A DNA stretch of 64,000 nt from Bowmanella dokdonensis (GCF_017254865.1 NZ_JAFKCV010000004.1:372001-436000), one strand, 5' to 3'. Positions 37,538-47,935 are shown, counted from the first letter of the stretch. Translations and numbers: made by a program. Notes: generated by a model from the letters alone, not told the origin.

Positions 37538-38635
37538 ATGACGTTGAAATCAATACTGTTGGCTGTGCTGCTGACAGGGATCATTGGCTGTGGCCAGAAA
37601 ACGGACCAGCAGGGTCAGGCGACAGCCGACCAACAAACCTTTGAGTGGAAACTGGTTACCTCCTGGCCAAAAAACTTTCCGGGTCTGGGACGGGGACCTG
37701 AGACCTTCGCCAAGTATGTTGAGCGGATGTCAAATGGTCGGTTGAAAATTAAAGTCTACGGAGCCGGAGAACTGGTGCCCGGATTTGAGGTATTTGATGC
37801 GGTATCCAGTGGCACGGTGCAGATGGGGCATGCGGGCAGCTATTACTGGAAAGGCAAGGCGCCGGCTGCACAGATATTCACGGCTATTCCCTTTGGCATG
37901 AACGTGACCGAAATGAATGCCTGGATCCATTACGGAGGCGGGCTGGAACTTTGGCGCGACCTGTACAGGCCGTTTGGAGTCATCCCCTTTGCCGGCGGCA
38001 ATACCGGTGTGCAGATGGCCGGCTGGTTCAAGAAAGAGATTAACAGTATCGAAGATCTGCAGGGTCTGAAGATGCGTATACCGGGGTTGGGAGCGGAAGT
38101 GCTGAAAAAGGTCGGGGGCGTGCCCGTGGCGCTGACCGGCGGCGAGATATTCACCTCCTTGCAGACCGGCGCCATTGACGCCACCGAATGGGTGGGGCCC
38201 TATAATGATCTCGCCTTTGGTTTGCATAAGGCAGCCGACTACTACTATTACTCAGGCTGGCATGAGCCTGGTGCCATGCTGGAATTTACCGTGAACGAGA
38301 AGGCGTTCAACAGCCTGCCCCAGGATTTGCAGGCCATAGTCGAAATCGCCACCCGGGCGGTAAATCAGGACATGCTGGATGAGTACACGGCGCGCAACAA
38401 TGAAGCCATGGCAGCGCTTCGGGACAAGCATGGTGTCGATGTCCGCCCTTTACCGGATGATGTAATGCAGGCACTGCATGATGCTTCGGTTCAGGTGATG
38501 GAAGAACAGGCGGTCCAGGATCCCCAGTTTGCCAAAATCTATGCGTCCTATCGCCAGTTTCAGCAACAGGTAAGCAGATATCACAAGCTCTCAGAATATG
38601 AGTATTACAAGAATCGGGCGAATACTTCCGACTGA
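37538..38635 (+). CDS. TRAP substrate-binding lipoprotein, TakP-like (2-oxoacid type)
   Basis: A 365-residue binding protein. The N-terminus ends in a lipobox (LTGIIGCG), so it is probably a lipoprotein rather than free in the periplasm. The body resembles Rhodobacter TakP, a 2-oxoacid-binding TRAP protein: GAGELVPGFEVFDAVSSG, FAGGNTGVQMAGWFKKEIN, LKMRIPGLGAEVL, GAIDATEWVGPYND and YYYYSGWHEPG. The conserved Arg in the LKMRIPG strand binds a carboxylate. I infer an oxoacid substrate such as pyruvate or 2-oxobutyrate. The gene starts 12 bp after the large permease and is followed by a terminator. Confidence 0.9.
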   Translation: MTLKSILLAVLLTGIIGCGQKTDQQGQATADQQTFEWKLVTSWPKNFPGLGRGPETFAKYVERMSNGRLKIKVYGAGELVPGFEVFDAVSSGTVQMGHAGSYYWKGKAPAAQIFTAIPFGMNVTEMNAWIHYGGGLELWRDLYRPFGVIPFAGGNTGVQMAGWFKKEINSIEDLQGLKMRIPGLGAEVLKKVGGVPVALTGGEIFTSLQTGAIDATEWVGPYNDLAFGLHKAADYYYYSGWHEPGAMLEFTVNEKAFNSLPQDLQAIVEIATRAVNQDMLDEYTARNNEAMAALRDKHGVDVRPLPDDVMQALHDASVQVMEEQAVQDPQFAKIYASYRQFQQQVSRYHKLSEYEYYKNRANTSD

Positions 38636-38660
38636 GGGGCGTTTTACGCCCCTTTCTTTT
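38635..38660 (+). terminator. terminator of the TRAP operon
   Basis: Stem GGGGCG / CGCCCC with loop TTTTA and the tail TTTCTTTTCTT, beginning at the binding-protein stop codon. Confidence 0.82.
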
Positions 38661-38718
38661 CTTCGCTTTGTGGCACTATGCTTGAAACGGGCTACTGATA
38701 CCAAAAGGGGAGAACTCC

Positions 38719-38895
38719 ATGCAAAAAGTCAATCCGGTTAACCTGATCCTGGCTATTTTTCTGCCGCCCATCGGAGCGTTGCTGCAAGTGGGATTGACCA
38801 CCCACTTCTTTATCAATGTACTGCTGACTATCCTGGGTGTTATCCCCGGCGTCATTCACGCAGTATGGCTGGTGCTGACCGACAAGAAGGGCTGA
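38719..38895 (+). CDS. YqaE/Pmp3-family small membrane protein
   Basis: A 58-residue protein of the Pmp3 (proteolipid membrane potential modulator) family. It has two hydrophobic helices: NLILAIFLPPIGALLQVG with the family hallmark FLPPIGALLQVG, then FFINVLLTILGVIPGVIHAVWLVL. It ends in DKKG. GGAGAACTCC precedes the ATG. Homologues are induced by salt or osmotic stress and thought to affect membrane potential. It is a stand-alone gene between the TRAP operon terminator and fabV. Confidence 0.88.
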   Translation: MQKVNPVNLILAIFLPPIGALLQVGLTTHFFINVLLTILGVIPGVIHAVWLVLTDKKG

Positions 38896-38986
38896 CAGGA
38901 CAATAGTCGGGTGGGAAGCTGCTCAGAGTTGTTTCCTGGCTCATGCCTTATACAATGGCGCCACTTTTCAAAAAGGAAGACATGAT

Positions 38987-40165
38987 ATGGTAATTCAGCC
39001 CAAGATCCGTGGCTTTATTTGTACCAACGCTCACCCCGTGGGCTGTGAAGTTAACGTACAGAAACAGATAGACTATGTAAAACAGCAGGAAAGCAGCAGC
39101 AAGGGGCCGAAAAATGTGCTGGTGCTGGGATGTTCCACCGGCTACGGTCTGGCTTCCCGCATTGTGTCTGCCTTTGGCCATGGGGCCAAAACCCTGGGAG
39201 TCTGTTTCGAAAAAGAACCCAGTGAGCGCAAGACCGGTACCGCAGGCTGGTATAATACCGCCGCCTTCCATGACAAAGCCAAAGCTGAGGGGCTTTATGC
39301 CCGCACGCTCAACGGCGACGCCTTCTCCAACGAAATGAAAAGGGATGTGATCGAGGCCATCAAGCAGGACCTGGGTAAGGTAGACCTGGTGGTTTACAGC
39401 CTGGCGTCCCCACGCCGCACCGATCCCAACAGTGGTGAGACCTTTAAGTCCGTGCTTAAACCTATAGGTCAGGCCTACAGTACCAAGACTTACGACACTG
39501 ACAAAGATCTGGTGCATACCATCGACCTGGAGCCAGCCACCGAGGAAGAAATCCGGCAGACAGTCAAAGTCATGGGCGGCGAAGACTGGGAAATGTGGAT
39601 CGATGCCCTGGATCAGGCCGGTGTACTGACCGAAGGGGCCATCACTACAGCCTATACCTATATTGGCAAGGAATTGACCTGGCCCATCTATGGCCATGCC
39701 ACTATCGGCAAGGCCAAGGAAGATCTGGACCGGGCCGCTTCCGCCATCAACACATCCAAGGCAGATAAAAATGTCAAAGCCTACGTTTCCTCACTCAAGG
39801 CCCTGGTGACCCAGGCGTCTTCCGCCATTCCTGTGATGCCTTTGTATATTTCCCTGATTTATAAGGTAATGAAGGAAGAAGGCACCCATGAAGGCTGTAT
39901 CGAACAGATCCAGGGACTGTTTAACGAGAAGCTCTTTGATGCCAATCCCGACACGGATGAGGCCAACAGGTTGCGTATGGACGGCAAGGAAACCAATGAG
40001 GCCACCCAGGCAAAGATCAAAGCCCTCTGGGACCAGGTTACACAGGAAAATTTTCATCAACTCAGTGATTATGCCGGTTACCATCAGGAGTTTTTGCACT
40101 TGTTCGGATTTGGCTTCGATGAAGTCGACTATGACGCCGATGTCAGTCCGTTAGCGGACTGGTAA
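38987..40165 (+). CDS. fabV: enoyl-ACP reductase FabV
   Basis: A 392-residue NADH-dependent trans-2-enoyl reductase for the last step of fatty-acid elongation; FabV enzymes are naturally resistant to triclosan. Motifs: VLVLGCSTGYGLASR (NADH site), VYSLASPRRTDP and the catalytic Tyr-x8-Lys in IYGHATIGKAKEDLD. It begins MVIQPKIRGFICTNAHPVGC, the canonical start. Two ATGs lie 5 nt apart; the second (38987) is in frame with AAGGAAG at correct distance. Monocistronic with a good terminator. Confidence 0.96.
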   Translation: MVIQPKIRGFICTNAHPVGCEVNVQKQIDYVKQQESSSKGPKNVLVLGCSTGYGLASRIVSAFGHGAKTLGVCFEKEPSERKTGTAGWYNTAAFHDKAKAEGLYARTLNGDAFSNEMKRDVIEAIKQDLGKVDLVVYSLASPRRTDPNSGETFKSVLKPIGQAYSTKTYDTDKDLVHTIDLEPATEEEIRQTVKVMGGEDWEMWIDALDQAGVLTEGAITTAYTYIGKELTWPIYGHATIGKAKEDLDRAASAINTSKADKNVKAYVSSLKALVTQASSAIPVMPLYISLIYKVMKEEGTHEGCIEQIQGLFNEKLFDANPDTDEANRLRMDGKETNEATQAKIKALWDQVTQENFHQLSDYAGYHQEFLHLFGFGFDEVDYDADVSPLADW

Positions 40166-40177
40166 TACTGATTGACA

Positions 40178-40208
40178 CAAAGCCGCTTACAAAGCGGCTT
40201 TGTTTTTT
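40178..40208 (+). terminator. terminator after fabV
   Basis: Stem CAAAGCCGCTT / AAGCGGCTTTG with loop ACA and six T. Confidence 0.92.
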
Positions 40209-40627
40209 CAGATAAAAAAACCACCTTCGCCCGGCGGCGAAAACTGCGTTCTATACCACCAAAGTCACAGGACAAATCAAACATTTGCATGGCGAAACAG
40301 GCCAGGTTGATGCTAAAATGCCGGGTTTGAGAGATAGGTCTATCTTTTTCAAAGATTCCATCCAGTGACACTCAGTATGTTGGCTTTCTGGCCGGCAGGT
40401 CTGCATGGTGTCGCATTGTCCCCTTTGGCTTAACAGGTCGGACGGGGATTCAAAACGGTTGTCGGCCGCTTTGATGAAGGTGGAAGCCTTAAGCTGGAAA
40501 TTGCAGGCGCTTGTTACTGGATAACAGACAACAGGTGGGGTTAGTTTCGAATACTCATCAGCATGGGTTGTCATACAGCGGCAGCTTATCCTGATGAGTA
40601 TTCAGTAAATAAGTAGTGCAATTACAT
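40209..40627 (+). promoter_or_regulatory. long nqr leader with a 13-bp inverted repeat
   Basis: A 419-bp gene-free stretch between the fabV terminator and nqrA. GAATACTCATCAG (40549-40561) and CTGATGAGTATTC (40591-40603) form a perfect 13-bp inverted repeat with a 29-bp spacer, ending 24 bp before the nqrA ATG. It could be an operator pair or an mRNA hairpin next to the ribosome site. No T-run follows the right arm, so it is not a simple terminator. Open frames on either strand here look like noise. Confidence 0.55.
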
Positions 40628-41968
40628 ATGATTAAAATCACCAAAGGGTTGGATCTCCCGATTAAGGGAGCGCCACAACAGCAAATCCATGACGGTGCCC
40701 GGGTCAACCGCGTAGCGATCCTGGGTGAGGAATATGTCGGAATGCGGCCTACCATGGCTGTTCAGGAAGGCGATAAAGTCAAAAAAGGCCAGGTGCTTTT
40801 CGAAGACAAGAAAAATCCCGGCGTCAAATTTACTGCTCCTGCGGCAGGGACTGTCAGGGAGATTAACCGTGGCGCCAAGCGTGTGCTGCAATCTGTTGTG
40901 ATAGAGCTGGAAGGGGACGAACAGGAAACCTTTGCCAGGTATGAGACAACGCAACTGGCTTCTCTGAGCCGTGATGAGGTGGAAAAGAACCTGGTGGATT
41001 CAGGTTTGTGGACTGCCTTGCGTACCAGGCCTTACAGCAAGTCCCCGGCACTGGGCAGCAGTCCAAGGGCCATCTTTGTTAATGCGATGGACACTAATCC
41101 CCTGGCTGCCGATCCTGCTGTGATTATTGCCGAGCGCAAAGACGACTTCGTCAATGGCCTGGCTGTGCTGCGGCGGCTGACCGAAGGCAAGCTCTATGTC
41201 AGCAAGGCTCCCGGTGCCGATATTCCTACTGGGGATATCAAGGCGGAGGTTAACGAATTTGCCGGTCCCCATCCAGCCGGCCTGGTCGGTACCCATATCC
41301 ATTTCCTGGATTCTGCAGGCGCCGGTAAAATGGTCTGGCATATCAACTATCAGGATGTGATGGCCATCGGCAGTCTGTTCACCACGGGTGAGCTGGATAA
41401 CCGCCGGGTCGTCTCCCTGGCCGGCCCGGCGGCGAAGAATCCCCGTCTGGTGCGCACTGTGCTGGGCGCCAACACGGAACAGCTGACCGTCGGTGAAATG
41501 ACAGGTGGAGAGGTCCGTGTGGTATCGGGTTCCGTGCTCTGTGGTACGCATGCCCACGGCGTGCATGGCTATCTTGGCCGCTTCCACCTTCAGTTGAGCC
41601 TGCTGGCCGAAGGACGCGAAAAAGTACTGTTCGGCTGGTTGCGTCCGGGCAGCGACATGCACTCCGTGACCCGTGCCTACCTGGGGCATTTGAGCCCCAA
41701 GCGCTTGTTCAGCATGACCACCAGCACTAACGGCTCGGATCGCGCCATGGTGCCCATTGGTAACTACGAACGCATCATGCCTCTGGATATTCTTCCCACT
41801 CTGTTGCTTCGTGACCTGTTATCCGGCGATACGGACAGCGCCCAGACACTGGGTTGCCTGGAGTTGGATGAAGAAGATCTTGGATTGTGCACCTATGTGT
41901 GTCCCGGCAAGTACAACTATGGACCGGTACTGCGTGACTGTCTGACCAAGATTGAGAAAGAGGGCTGA
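40628..41968 (+). CDS. nqrA: Na+-translocating NADH:quinone reductase subunit A
   Basis: A 446-residue peripheral cytoplasmic subunit of the sodium-pumping NADH:quinone oxidoreductase, which takes part in quinone binding. Starts [16 protein letters not shown]. Conserved parts include [47 protein letters not shown] and the C-terminal [21 protein letters not shown]. The ATG at 40628 was chosen by homology; a GTG 12 nt upstream is in frame. The ribosome site is poor. nqrB starts 3 bp after the stop. Confidence 0.97.
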   Translation: MIKITKGLDLPIKGAPQQQIHDGARVNRVAILGEEYVGMRPTMAVQEGDKVKKGQVLFEDKKNPGVKFTAPAAGTVREINRGAKRVLQSVVIELEGDEQETFARYETTQLASLSRDEVEKNLVDSGLWTALRTRPYSKSPALGSSPRAIFVNAMDTNPLAADPAVIIAERKDDFVNGLAVLRRLTEGKLYVSKAPGADIPTGDIKAEVNEFAGPHPAGLVGTHIHFLDSAGAGKMVWHINYQDVMAIGSLFTTGELDNRRVVSLAGPAAKNPRLVRTVLGANTEQLTVGEMTGGEVRVVSGSVLCGTHAHGVHGYLGRFHLQLSLLAEGREKVLFGWLRPGSDMHSVTRAYLGHLSPKRLFSMTTSTNGSDRAMVPIGNYERIMPLDILPTLLLRDLLSGDTDSAQTLGCLELDEEDLGLCTYVCPGKYNYGPVLRDCLTKIEKEG

Positions 41969-41971
41969 TCC

Positions 41972-43189
41972 ATGAGCTTGAAAGAATATCTCGAGAAAAT
42001 CGAACCCAACTTTGAGCCGGGTGGTAAATACGAAAAATGGTATGCCCTGTATGAAGCAGCCGCCACCATTTTCTATACCCCCGGACTGGTGAACAAATCC
42101 GTTACCCATGTGCGCGACAGCATCGATCTGAAACGCATCATGATCCTGGTCTGGATGGCGACCTTCCCGGCCATGTTTTACGGTATGTATAACGTCGGTC
42201 TGCAGGCGCACAACGCCCTGTTGGCCGGTGCATCCTGGTCTGCCACGGTGGACGCCTACTGGCAGGCCGGCCTGTTCGCAGCCCTGGGCGGTGAACTCGG
42301 TACTGAAGCGACGGGTGGGCTGGCCATGTTCGGCTATGGCGCCTGTTTCTTTGTGCCCATCTACGCGGTGACCTTTATTGTCGGCGGCTTCTGGGAAGTC
42401 TTGTTTGCTTCGATACGTAAACACGAGGTGAATGAAGGCTTCTTCGTTACTTCGGTGCTGTTTGCCCTGACCCTGCCGGCAACCATCCCCCTGTGGCAGG
42501 TGGCCCTGGGTATCAGCTTCGGTGTGGTCATCGCCAAGGAAATCTTCGGTGGTACCGGCCGTAACTTCCTTAACCCTGCCCTGTCCGGTCGTGCCTTCCT
42601 GTATTTTGCCTACCCGGCACAAATTTCCGGTGACACCATCTGGACAGCGGTTGACGGTTTCTCCGGTGCCACATCCCTGAGTCAGGCGGCATCCGGTAGT
42701 CTGGATTATGCCAATACCCAACTCTGGTGGGATGCTTTCCTGGGTAATATCCAGGGTTCAGTAGGCGAAGTCTCCACCCTGGCCATTATGATTGGCGGTT
42801 TGTTCATCATTTATATGCGCATCGCATCCTGGCGTATCGTGTTTGGTACCCTGGCCGGTATGGCGTTGTTCGCGACCCTGCTAAACATGATCGGCAGTGA
42901 CACTAACCCCATGTTCGCCATGCCCTGGCATTGGCATCTGGTAACCGGTGGTTTTGCCTTTGCCCTGTTCTTTATGGCAACGGACCCGGTTTCCGCGTCC
43001 TTTACCAATCAGGGCAAGTGGGCGTTCGGTCTGTTGATCGGCTTTATGACTGTAATGATCCGTGTGCTTAACCCGGCCTTCCCGGAAGGCGTGATGTTGG
43101 CGATCCTGTTCGCCAACCTGTGGGCACCTTTATTCGACTACTTCGTTGTTCAAGGCAATATCAAACGGAGGATGGCGCGTGTCAGCTAA
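41972..43189 (+). CDS. nqrB: Na+-translocating NADH:quinone reductase subunit B
   Basis: A 405-residue membrane subunit with about ten helices, holding covalent FMN and riboflavin and probably part of the sodium path. The flavinylation motif [10 protein letters not shown] places FMN on Thr234. Other conserved text: [22 protein letters not shown] around the first TM, and [32 protein letters not shown] is the ribosome site, overlapping the nqrA stop. The end overlaps nqrC by 11 nt. Confidence 0.97.
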   Translation: MSLKEYLEKIEPNFEPGGKYEKWYALYEAAATIFYTPGLVNKSVTHVRDSIDLKRIMILVWMATFPAMFYGMYNVGLQAHNALLAGASWSATVDAYWQAGLFAALGGELGTEATGGLAMFGYGACFFVPIYAVTFIVGGFWEVLFASIRKHEVNEGFFVTSVLFALTLPATIPLWQVALGISFGVVIAKEIFGGTGRNFLNPALSGRAFLYFAYPAQISGDTIWTAVDGFSGATSLSQAASGSLDYANTQLWWDAFLGNIQGSVGEVSTLAIMIGGLFIIYMRIASWRIVFGTLAGMALFATLLNMIGSDTNPMFAMPWHWHLVTGGFAFALFFMATDPVSASFTNQGKWAFGLLIGFMTVMIRVLNPAFPEGVMLAILFANLWAPLFDYFVVQGNIKRRMARVS

Positions 43190-43943
43190 GAAAGAAACTC
43201 TCGGAAAAACCGTCGGCATCGTTGTCGCGGTCTGTCTGGTTTGCTCCATTGTGGTATCCGGTGCTGCGGTAGGCTTGCGCTCACTGCAGCAAACCAATGC
43301 GGCTCTGGACAAGCAAAGCAATATCCTTGCAGCGGCGGGCCTGCTGGCTGACGCCAAAGGTGACATCGCCGGCACCTACGAAGCGCGTATCGAAGAGCGT
43401 TTTGTCAACCTGGAAACGGGTGATTATGTAGAGAATCCACAGGACTACCAGACCTACGATATGTACAAGGCAGCCAAGGATCCTGCTACCAGCACCAAGG
43501 TGGAAAACAGTAATGTGGGCTTCCAGCGCAAACCCAATGTGGCGTCCGTCTATCTGGTCGAGAACGAGGCCAACGAAGTCACCCGTATTATTATCCCTGT
43601 GCACGGTAGCGGTCTGTGGGATCTGATGTATGGCTTCCTGGCGATAGATGCCGACGGCAACACGGTGCGTGAGCTGGTTTACTACCAGCAAAAAGAAACC
43701 CCCGGACTTGGCGGTGAAGTGCAAAATCCAGACTGGATGGCCAAGTGGGACGGCAAGAAGCTTTACAGGGATGGCGAGGTAGTCATCGAAGTAAAGAAAA
43801 ATGCGTCACCCGACAATCCTTACTCAGTGGATGCGCTGTCTGGCGCCACCCTGACCAGCAACGGCGTGCAGAATACGCTGGATTTCTGGCTGGGTGAGCA
43901 GGGCTTCGGTCCGTTCCTGTCCAAGCAACCCTGGAAGTCTTGA
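43179..43943 (+). CDS. nqrC: Na+-translocating NADH:quinone reductase subunit C
   Basis: A 254-residue subunit with one N-terminal TM helix ([21 protein letters not shown]) and a periplasmic FMN domain. The flavinylation motif is SGATLTSNG, with FMN expected on about Thr226, attached by ApbE. The start is GTG at 43179 inside the end of nqrB, with GGAGG 7 nt upstream; this reproduces the usual short Lys-rich N-terminus. An upstream in-frame start at 43146 lacks these properties. Confidence 0.96.
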   Translation: MSAKKETLGKTVGIVVAVCLVCSIVVSGAAVGLRSLQQTNAALDKQSNILAAAGLLADAKGDIAGTYEARIEERFVNLETGDYVENPQDYQTYDMYKAAKDPATSTKVENSNVGFQRKPNVASVYLVENEANEVTRIIIPVHGSGLWDLMYGFLAIDADGNTVRELVYYQQKETPGLGGEVQNPDWMAKWDGKKLYRDGEVVIEVKKNASPDNPYSVDALSGATLTSNGVQNTLDFWLGEQGFGPFLSKQPWKS

Positions 43944-43956
43944 GGAGGCAATAACA

Positions 43957-44589
43957 ATGGCAATGTCCAAAGAAACCAAAAAGGTATTGTTCGGGCCGAT
44001 TCTGGACAATAACCCCATCGCCCTGCAGATACTGGGTATCTGCTCGGCACTGGCGATTACCACCAAGTTGGAAACGGCACTGGTTATGTCCCTGGCCCTG
44101 ACCTCGGTGACCGCTTTCTCCAACCTGTTTATTTCCCTGATCCGGAATCAGATCCCGTCCAGCGTGCGGATCATCATCCAGATGACCATTATCGCCTCGC
44201 TGGTAATCGTAGTGGATCAGATCCTCAAGGCCTATTCCTATGAGATCTCCAAACAGCTCTCGGTGTTCGTGGGCCTGATTATCACCAACTGTATCGTGAT
44301 GGGACGGGCAGAGGCGTATGCCATGAAGAATCCGCCCATGATGAGCTTCCTGGATGGTATAGGTAATGGCCTGGGCTATTCCTTTATTCTGGTCATTATC
44401 GGCACCATCAAGGAACTGTTCGGCTTCGGCACTATTCTGGGCTTTGAAATCCTGCCGTTGGTGCAAAACGGTGGCTGGTATCAGGGCAACGGTCTGCTGA
44501 TTCTGCCGTTCAGCTCCTTCTTCCTGATCGCTGGCATGATCTGGTTTATCCGTACCATTCGTCCTCAGCAAGTTGAGCCCAAGGAGTAA
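43957..44589 (+). CDS. nqrD: Na+-translocating NADH:quinone reductase subunit D
   Basis: A 210-residue integral subunit with six helices, the same length as Vibrio NqrD. Conserved: [60 protein letters not shown] (in parts) and [15 protein letters not shown]. It shares an intramembrane 2Fe-2S site with NqrE, one Cys of which lies in [14 protein letters not shown] precedes the ATG at 43957; a second ATG at 43963 is possible. Confidence 0.97.
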   Translation: MAMSKETKKVLFGPILDNNPIALQILGICSALAITTKLETALVMSLALTSVTAFSNLFISLIRNQIPSSVRIIIQMTIIASLVIVVDQILKAYSYEISKQLSVFVGLIITNCIVMGRAEAYAMKNPPMMSFLDGIGNGLGYSFILVIIGTIKELFGFGTILGFEILPLVQNGGWYQGNGLLILPFSSFFLIAGMIWFIRTIRPQQVEPKE

Positions 44590-44592
44590 GCC

Positions 44593-45201
44593 ATGGAACA
44601 TTATCTGAGTTTGTTTGTTCGCTCGATCTTTATCGAGAATATGGCCCTGTCTTTGTTTCTTGGCATGTGCACCTTCCTGGCGGTGTCCAAGAAAGTGAAA
44701 ACCGCCATGGGCCTGGGTGTGGCTGTGGTGGTCGTGTTGGGGATCTCAGTACCGGTTAACCAGGTGATCTATACCAGCATCCTGGCCCCCGGCGCTCTGG
44801 CATGGGCCGGCTTCCCGGAAGCGGATCTGAGCTTTTTGAACTTCCTGACTTTTATCGGTGTTATTGCTGCACTGGTACAGATCCTGGAAATGGCCCTGGA
44901 TAAGTTCTTCCCGGCCCTGTACAACGCACTGGGTATCTTCCTGCCCCTGATTACGGTGAACTGCGCCATCTTCGGTGGTGTGGCCTTTGCGGTGCAGCGA
45001 GAGTACAACTTTACCGAAAGCATTGTCTATGGCGTGGGCAGTGGTCTGGGTTGGGCCTTGGCCATTACCCTGCTGGCGGCAGTGCGTGAAAAGCTCAAGT
45101 ATGCCGATATGCCAGACGGCATCCGTGGTCTGGGTTCGGTGTTCATGATCGCTGGTCTGATGGCGCTGGGCTTCCAGTCCTTCACCGGTATTGCCCTGTA
45201 A
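44593..45201 (+). CDS. nqrE: Na+-translocating NADH:quinone reductase subunit E
   Basis: A 202-residue integral subunit, paralogous to NqrD with inverted topology. Starts [20 protein letters not shown]. The Cys-containing [17 protein letters not shown] segment matches the NqrD iron site; another Cys lies in [11 protein letters not shown]. The nqrD stop overlaps its AAGGAG ribosome site. Confidence 0.97.
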   Translation: MEHYLSLFVRSIFIENMALSLFLGMCTFLAVSKKVKTAMGLGVAVVVVLGISVPVNQVIYTSILAPGALAWAGFPEADLSFLNFLTFIGVIAALVQILEMALDKFFPALYNALGIFLPLITVNCAIFGGVAFAVQREYNFTESIVYGVGSGLGWALAITLLAAVREKLKYADMPDGIRGLGSVFMIAGLMALGFQSFTGIAL

Positions 45202-45225
45202 TTGCGCGACACGTAGGAGTATCTA

Positions 45226-46458
45226 ATGAACCAAATTGAGATTTATCTTGGTGTCGGCATGTTTATCGCCATCGTCCTGGCCCTGGTGTTCATCATTATG
45301 TTCGCCAAGTCCAGACTGGTGCCTGCCGGTGAAGTGACCATTAATATCAACGATGATCCGGAAAAGTCCATCACAGCCCAGCCCGGCGACAAACTGCTCG
45401 GCGCCCTGGCCAATGCAGGCATTTTCGTATCCTCTGCCTGTGGCGGCGGTGGCTCTTGTGGTCAGTGCCGTGTTCATATCCATGAGGGAGGCGGAGAAAT
45501 ACTGCCCACCGAGCTGGATCACATCAGCAAGCGTGAAGCCCGTGAAGGCTGCCGTCTGTCCTGTCAGGTGGCCATCAAGCAGGACATGAAGATTGAGCTG
45601 GAAGAAGAGATCTTCGGCATCAAGAAATGGGAATGCGAAGTTATCTCCAACGATAACAAGGCCACCTTCATTAAAGAGCTGAAACTCAAGGTACCGGCCG
45701 GTGAAAGCGTGCCGTTCCGTGCCGGCGGTTATATACAGATTGAAGCGCCACCTCATCACGTCAAGTACAGCGACTTCGACGTACCGGAGAAATTCCGTGG
45801 CGACTGGGAGCGTTTCGGCTTCTTTAAGCTGGAATCCAAAGTGGACGATGAGACCATCCGCGCTTATTCCATGGCCAACTATCCGGAAGAGAAAGGCATT
45901 ATCATGCTGAACGTGCGGATTGCCACGCCGCCGCCGAATAACCTGAGCCTGCCCTGCGGTAAGATGTCTTCTTATATCTGGAGCCTCAAGCCGGGTGACA
46001 AGGCCACCATTTCAGGACCCTTTGGTGAGTTCTTCGCCAAGGACACCGATGCGGAAATGGTCTTTGTCGGTGGGGGCGCCGGTATGGCTCCGATGCGGTC
46101 ACATATCTTCGATCAACTTCGTCGCCTCAAATCCAAGCGCAAGATCACCTTCTGGTATGGTGCCCGCTCCCTGCGTGAAATGTTCTATGTGGAAGATTTC
46201 GATATGCTGCAGGAAGAAAACGACAACTTTACCTGGCACGTGGCCCTGTCCGATCCTCAGCCTGAGGACAACTGGGAGGGATACACAGGTTTTATCCACC
46301 AGGTTCTGCTGCAGAACTACCTGAAGGACCACCCTGCGCCGGAAGACTGTGAGTTCTACATGTGTGGACCACCCATGATGAACGCGGCCGTGATCAACAT
46401 GCTCAAGGAACTGGGTGTGGAGGATGAAAATATCCTGCTGGATGATTTCGGCGGCTGA
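45226..46458 (+). CDS. nqrF: Na+-translocating NADH:quinone reductase subunit F
   Basis: A 410-residue subunit that accepts electrons from NADH. One N-terminal TM helix ([19 protein letters not shown]) is followed by a ferredoxin domain with 2Fe-2S ligands Cys72, Cys78, Cys81 and Cys113 ([18 protein letters not shown]). A ferredoxin-NADP-reductase-like domain comes next: [11 protein letters not shown] for [17 protein letters not shown] for NADH and a C-terminal [17 protein letters not shown] lies 6 nt before the ATG. A terminator follows. Confidence 0.97.
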   Translation: MNQIEIYLGVGMFIAIVLALVFIIMFAKSRLVPAGEVTININDDPEKSITAQPGDKLLGALANAGIFVSSACGGGGSCGQCRVHIHEGGGEILPTELDHISKREAREGCRLSCQVAIKQDMKIELEEEIFGIKKWECEVISNDNKATFIKELKLKVPAGESVPFRAGGYIQIEAPPHHVKYSDFDVPEKFRGDWERFGFFKLESKVDDETIRAYSMANYPEEKGIIMLNVRIATPPPNNLSLPCGKMSSYIWSLKPGDKATISGPFGEFFAKDTDAEMVFVGGGAGMAPMRSHIFDQLRRLKSKRKITFWYGARSLREMFYVEDFDMLQEENDNFTWHVALSDPQPEDNWEGYTGFIHQVLLQNYLKDHPAPEDCEFYMCGPPMMNAAVINMLKELGVEDENILLDDFGG

Positions 46459-46462
46459 TAGT

Positions 46463-46488
46463 AAAAAAGGGGCTTCGGCCCCTTTTTT
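46463..46488 (+). terminator. terminator after nqrF
   Basis: Stem AAAAAAGGGGC / GCCCCTTTTTT with UUCG tetraloop, 5 bp after the nqrF stop. It partly separates apbE-nqrM from the structural genes. Confidence 0.92.
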
Positions 46489-46521
46489 GTCGTTGTCAGT
46501 TATCAGTAAAAAGAGATCCTA

Positions 46522-47529
46522 ATGCGAAAGTTATTACTTTGCAGTGCATGGTGGTTGCTGTTGTGTTCGCTGGTGGCATGCAGCCCTGCGCCTACCGAAT
46601 CCGTGCTGTCCGGTAACACAATGGGCACGACTTACCATATCAAGTTTGTCAATCAGCCAGGCCTGGACGAACAACAGTTGCAGGCCGATATCGATCAGGC
46701 GCTGCTCAGGGTCAATAAGCTGATGTCCACCTATGATCCAGAATCTGAGCTGTCCCGTTTTAACCGGTGGCAAAGCACCGAACCCTTTCCTCTTTCTCAG
46801 GAAACTTTAATGGTGATGCGGGAAGCCAAACGCCTGGGTGAATTAAGTGGCGGCTTACTCGACATCACGGTGGGCCCCCTGGTTAATCTCTGGGGATTTG
46901 GCCCCAGGGCCCGTCCTGAGACCATACCGACACAGACACTGATTGACACCACCCGGGATCAGACCGGGCTCGATAAGCTGATAGTGGAAGAAAGTTCTGC
47001 CCGTAAGACCCAGCCGCAGCTTTATGTTGACCTGTCCACCATTGCCAAAGGCTACGGAGTGGATGTGGTGGCTGACCTGATGGAAAGCCGGGACCTGAGT
47101 AGCTATCTGGTGGAAATCGGCGGCGAGATGCGTCTGGCCGGGCACAAGGCCAATGGTGCGGACTGGCGGGTCGCCATCGAAAAACCTGTGTCCGGCGAGC
47201 GGGCGGTGCAGCAGATTATCAGCGTGGGTAATAACGGCCTGGCCACATCAGGGGACTACCGTAACTATTACGAAGAGGGCGGGGTACGCTATTCTCATCT
47301 TATCGACCCCACCACAGGTTACCCCATTCAGCACAATCTGGTCTCTGTGACTGTGGTGCATCCGTCCTGCATGACGGCCGACGGCCTGGCAACTGCCATC
47401 AGCATCATGGGGCCGGAAAGAGGACTTGCCTTCGCCGAAAAGTATAATCTTGCCGTGATGTTGATCAGTCGCGAAAAAGACGGATTTAGGGCGTATAATA
47501 GCGCCGAATTTGAACCTTACTTGCGGTAG
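46522..47529 (+). CDS. apbE: FAD:protein FMN transferase
   Basis: A 335-residue lipoprotein (lipobox LVACSP) exported to the periplasmic face, where it transfers FMN from FAD onto Thr residues of NqrB and NqrC. Family motifs: GNTMGTTYHIKF, MSTYDPESELSRFN, GLLDITVGPLVNLWGFG, STIAKGYGVDVVAD, the Mg-binding and flavin-binding YLVEIGGEMRLAG, ATSGDYRNYY and THLIDPTTGYP-like SHLIDPTTGYP. Its position behind nqrF matches its role. Confidence 0.96.
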   Translation: MRKLLLCSAWWLLLCSLVACSPAPTESVLSGNTMGTTYHIKFVNQPGLDEQQLQADIDQALLRVNKLMSTYDPESELSRFNRWQSTEPFPLSQETLMVMREAKRLGELSGGLLDITVGPLVNLWGFGPRARPETIPTQTLIDTTRDQTGLDKLIVEESSARKTQPQLYVDLSTIAKGYGVDVVADLMESRDLSSYLVEIGGEMRLAGHKANGADWRVAIEKPVSGERAVQQIISVGNNGLATSGDYRNYYEEGGVRYSHLIDPTTGYPIQHNLVSVTVVHPSCMTADGLATAISIMGPERGLAFAEKYNLAVMLISREKDGFRAYNSAEFEPYLR

Positions 47530-47538
47530 GACCTTGTT

Positions 47539-47772
47539 GTGAGCACCTTTTTTCTCGCCTTCGGCTTTTTTCTTATTGTGGTGGTAGCCATGTCAGTAGG
47601 TTACCTGCTGCAGCGTAAAACCATCTCAGGCAGTTGTGGCGGCCTGGGTGCGCTGGGTATCGAAAAAGCCTGCGACTGCCCCGAACCCTGTGACCGTAAA
47701 AAGGCCCGTCAGGAAAGAGACGCAGCCAGAGACAAGAAACTGCAGGAATGGCAGCGTAATCAGATACTCTAA
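47539..47772 (+). CDS. nqrM: Nqr maturation protein NqrM
   Basis: A 77-residue protein (formerly DUF539) needed to deliver iron to the NqrD/NqrE cysteine site. One TM helix at about residues 4-24 is followed by four conserved cysteines: Cys33 (SGSCGGLG), Cys45, Cys47 and Cys51 (KACDCPEPCDRKK). The C-terminus is charged and helical. The start is GTG at 47539, preceded by AGGA; no ATG gives the full TM segment. It is coupled to apbE with a 9-bp gap and ends in a terminator. Confidence 0.95.
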   Translation: MSTFFLAFGFFLIVVVAMSVGYLLQRKTISGSCGGLGALGIEKACDCPEPCDRKKARQERDAARDKKLQEWQRNQIL

Positions 47773-47789
47773 GCTATTCAATATGTTGC

Positions 47790-47816
47790 AAAGCCCGCTT
47801 AATGCGGGCTTTTCTC
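47790..47816 (+). terminator. terminator after nqrM
   Basis: Stem AAAGCCCGC / GCGGGCTTT with loop TTAAT and the tail TCTCT. Confidence 0.85.
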
Positions 47817-47935
47817 TGTAGGCCCTTTGTGGAAGGGGATAGTGCTCTTGCTTTGAAAGCACTGGCATTCTGTCTTTTGGGCAGTTAACTTACCCTTTGT
47901 CCTCTGATTGAAAAAACAACAAAAAGAGATTTGTC

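Noticed and set aside
40251-40574. 107-codon minus-strand open frame in the nqr leader
   Set aside because: Cys/Pro-rich composition without family features or ribosome site; the leader is more likely regulatory.
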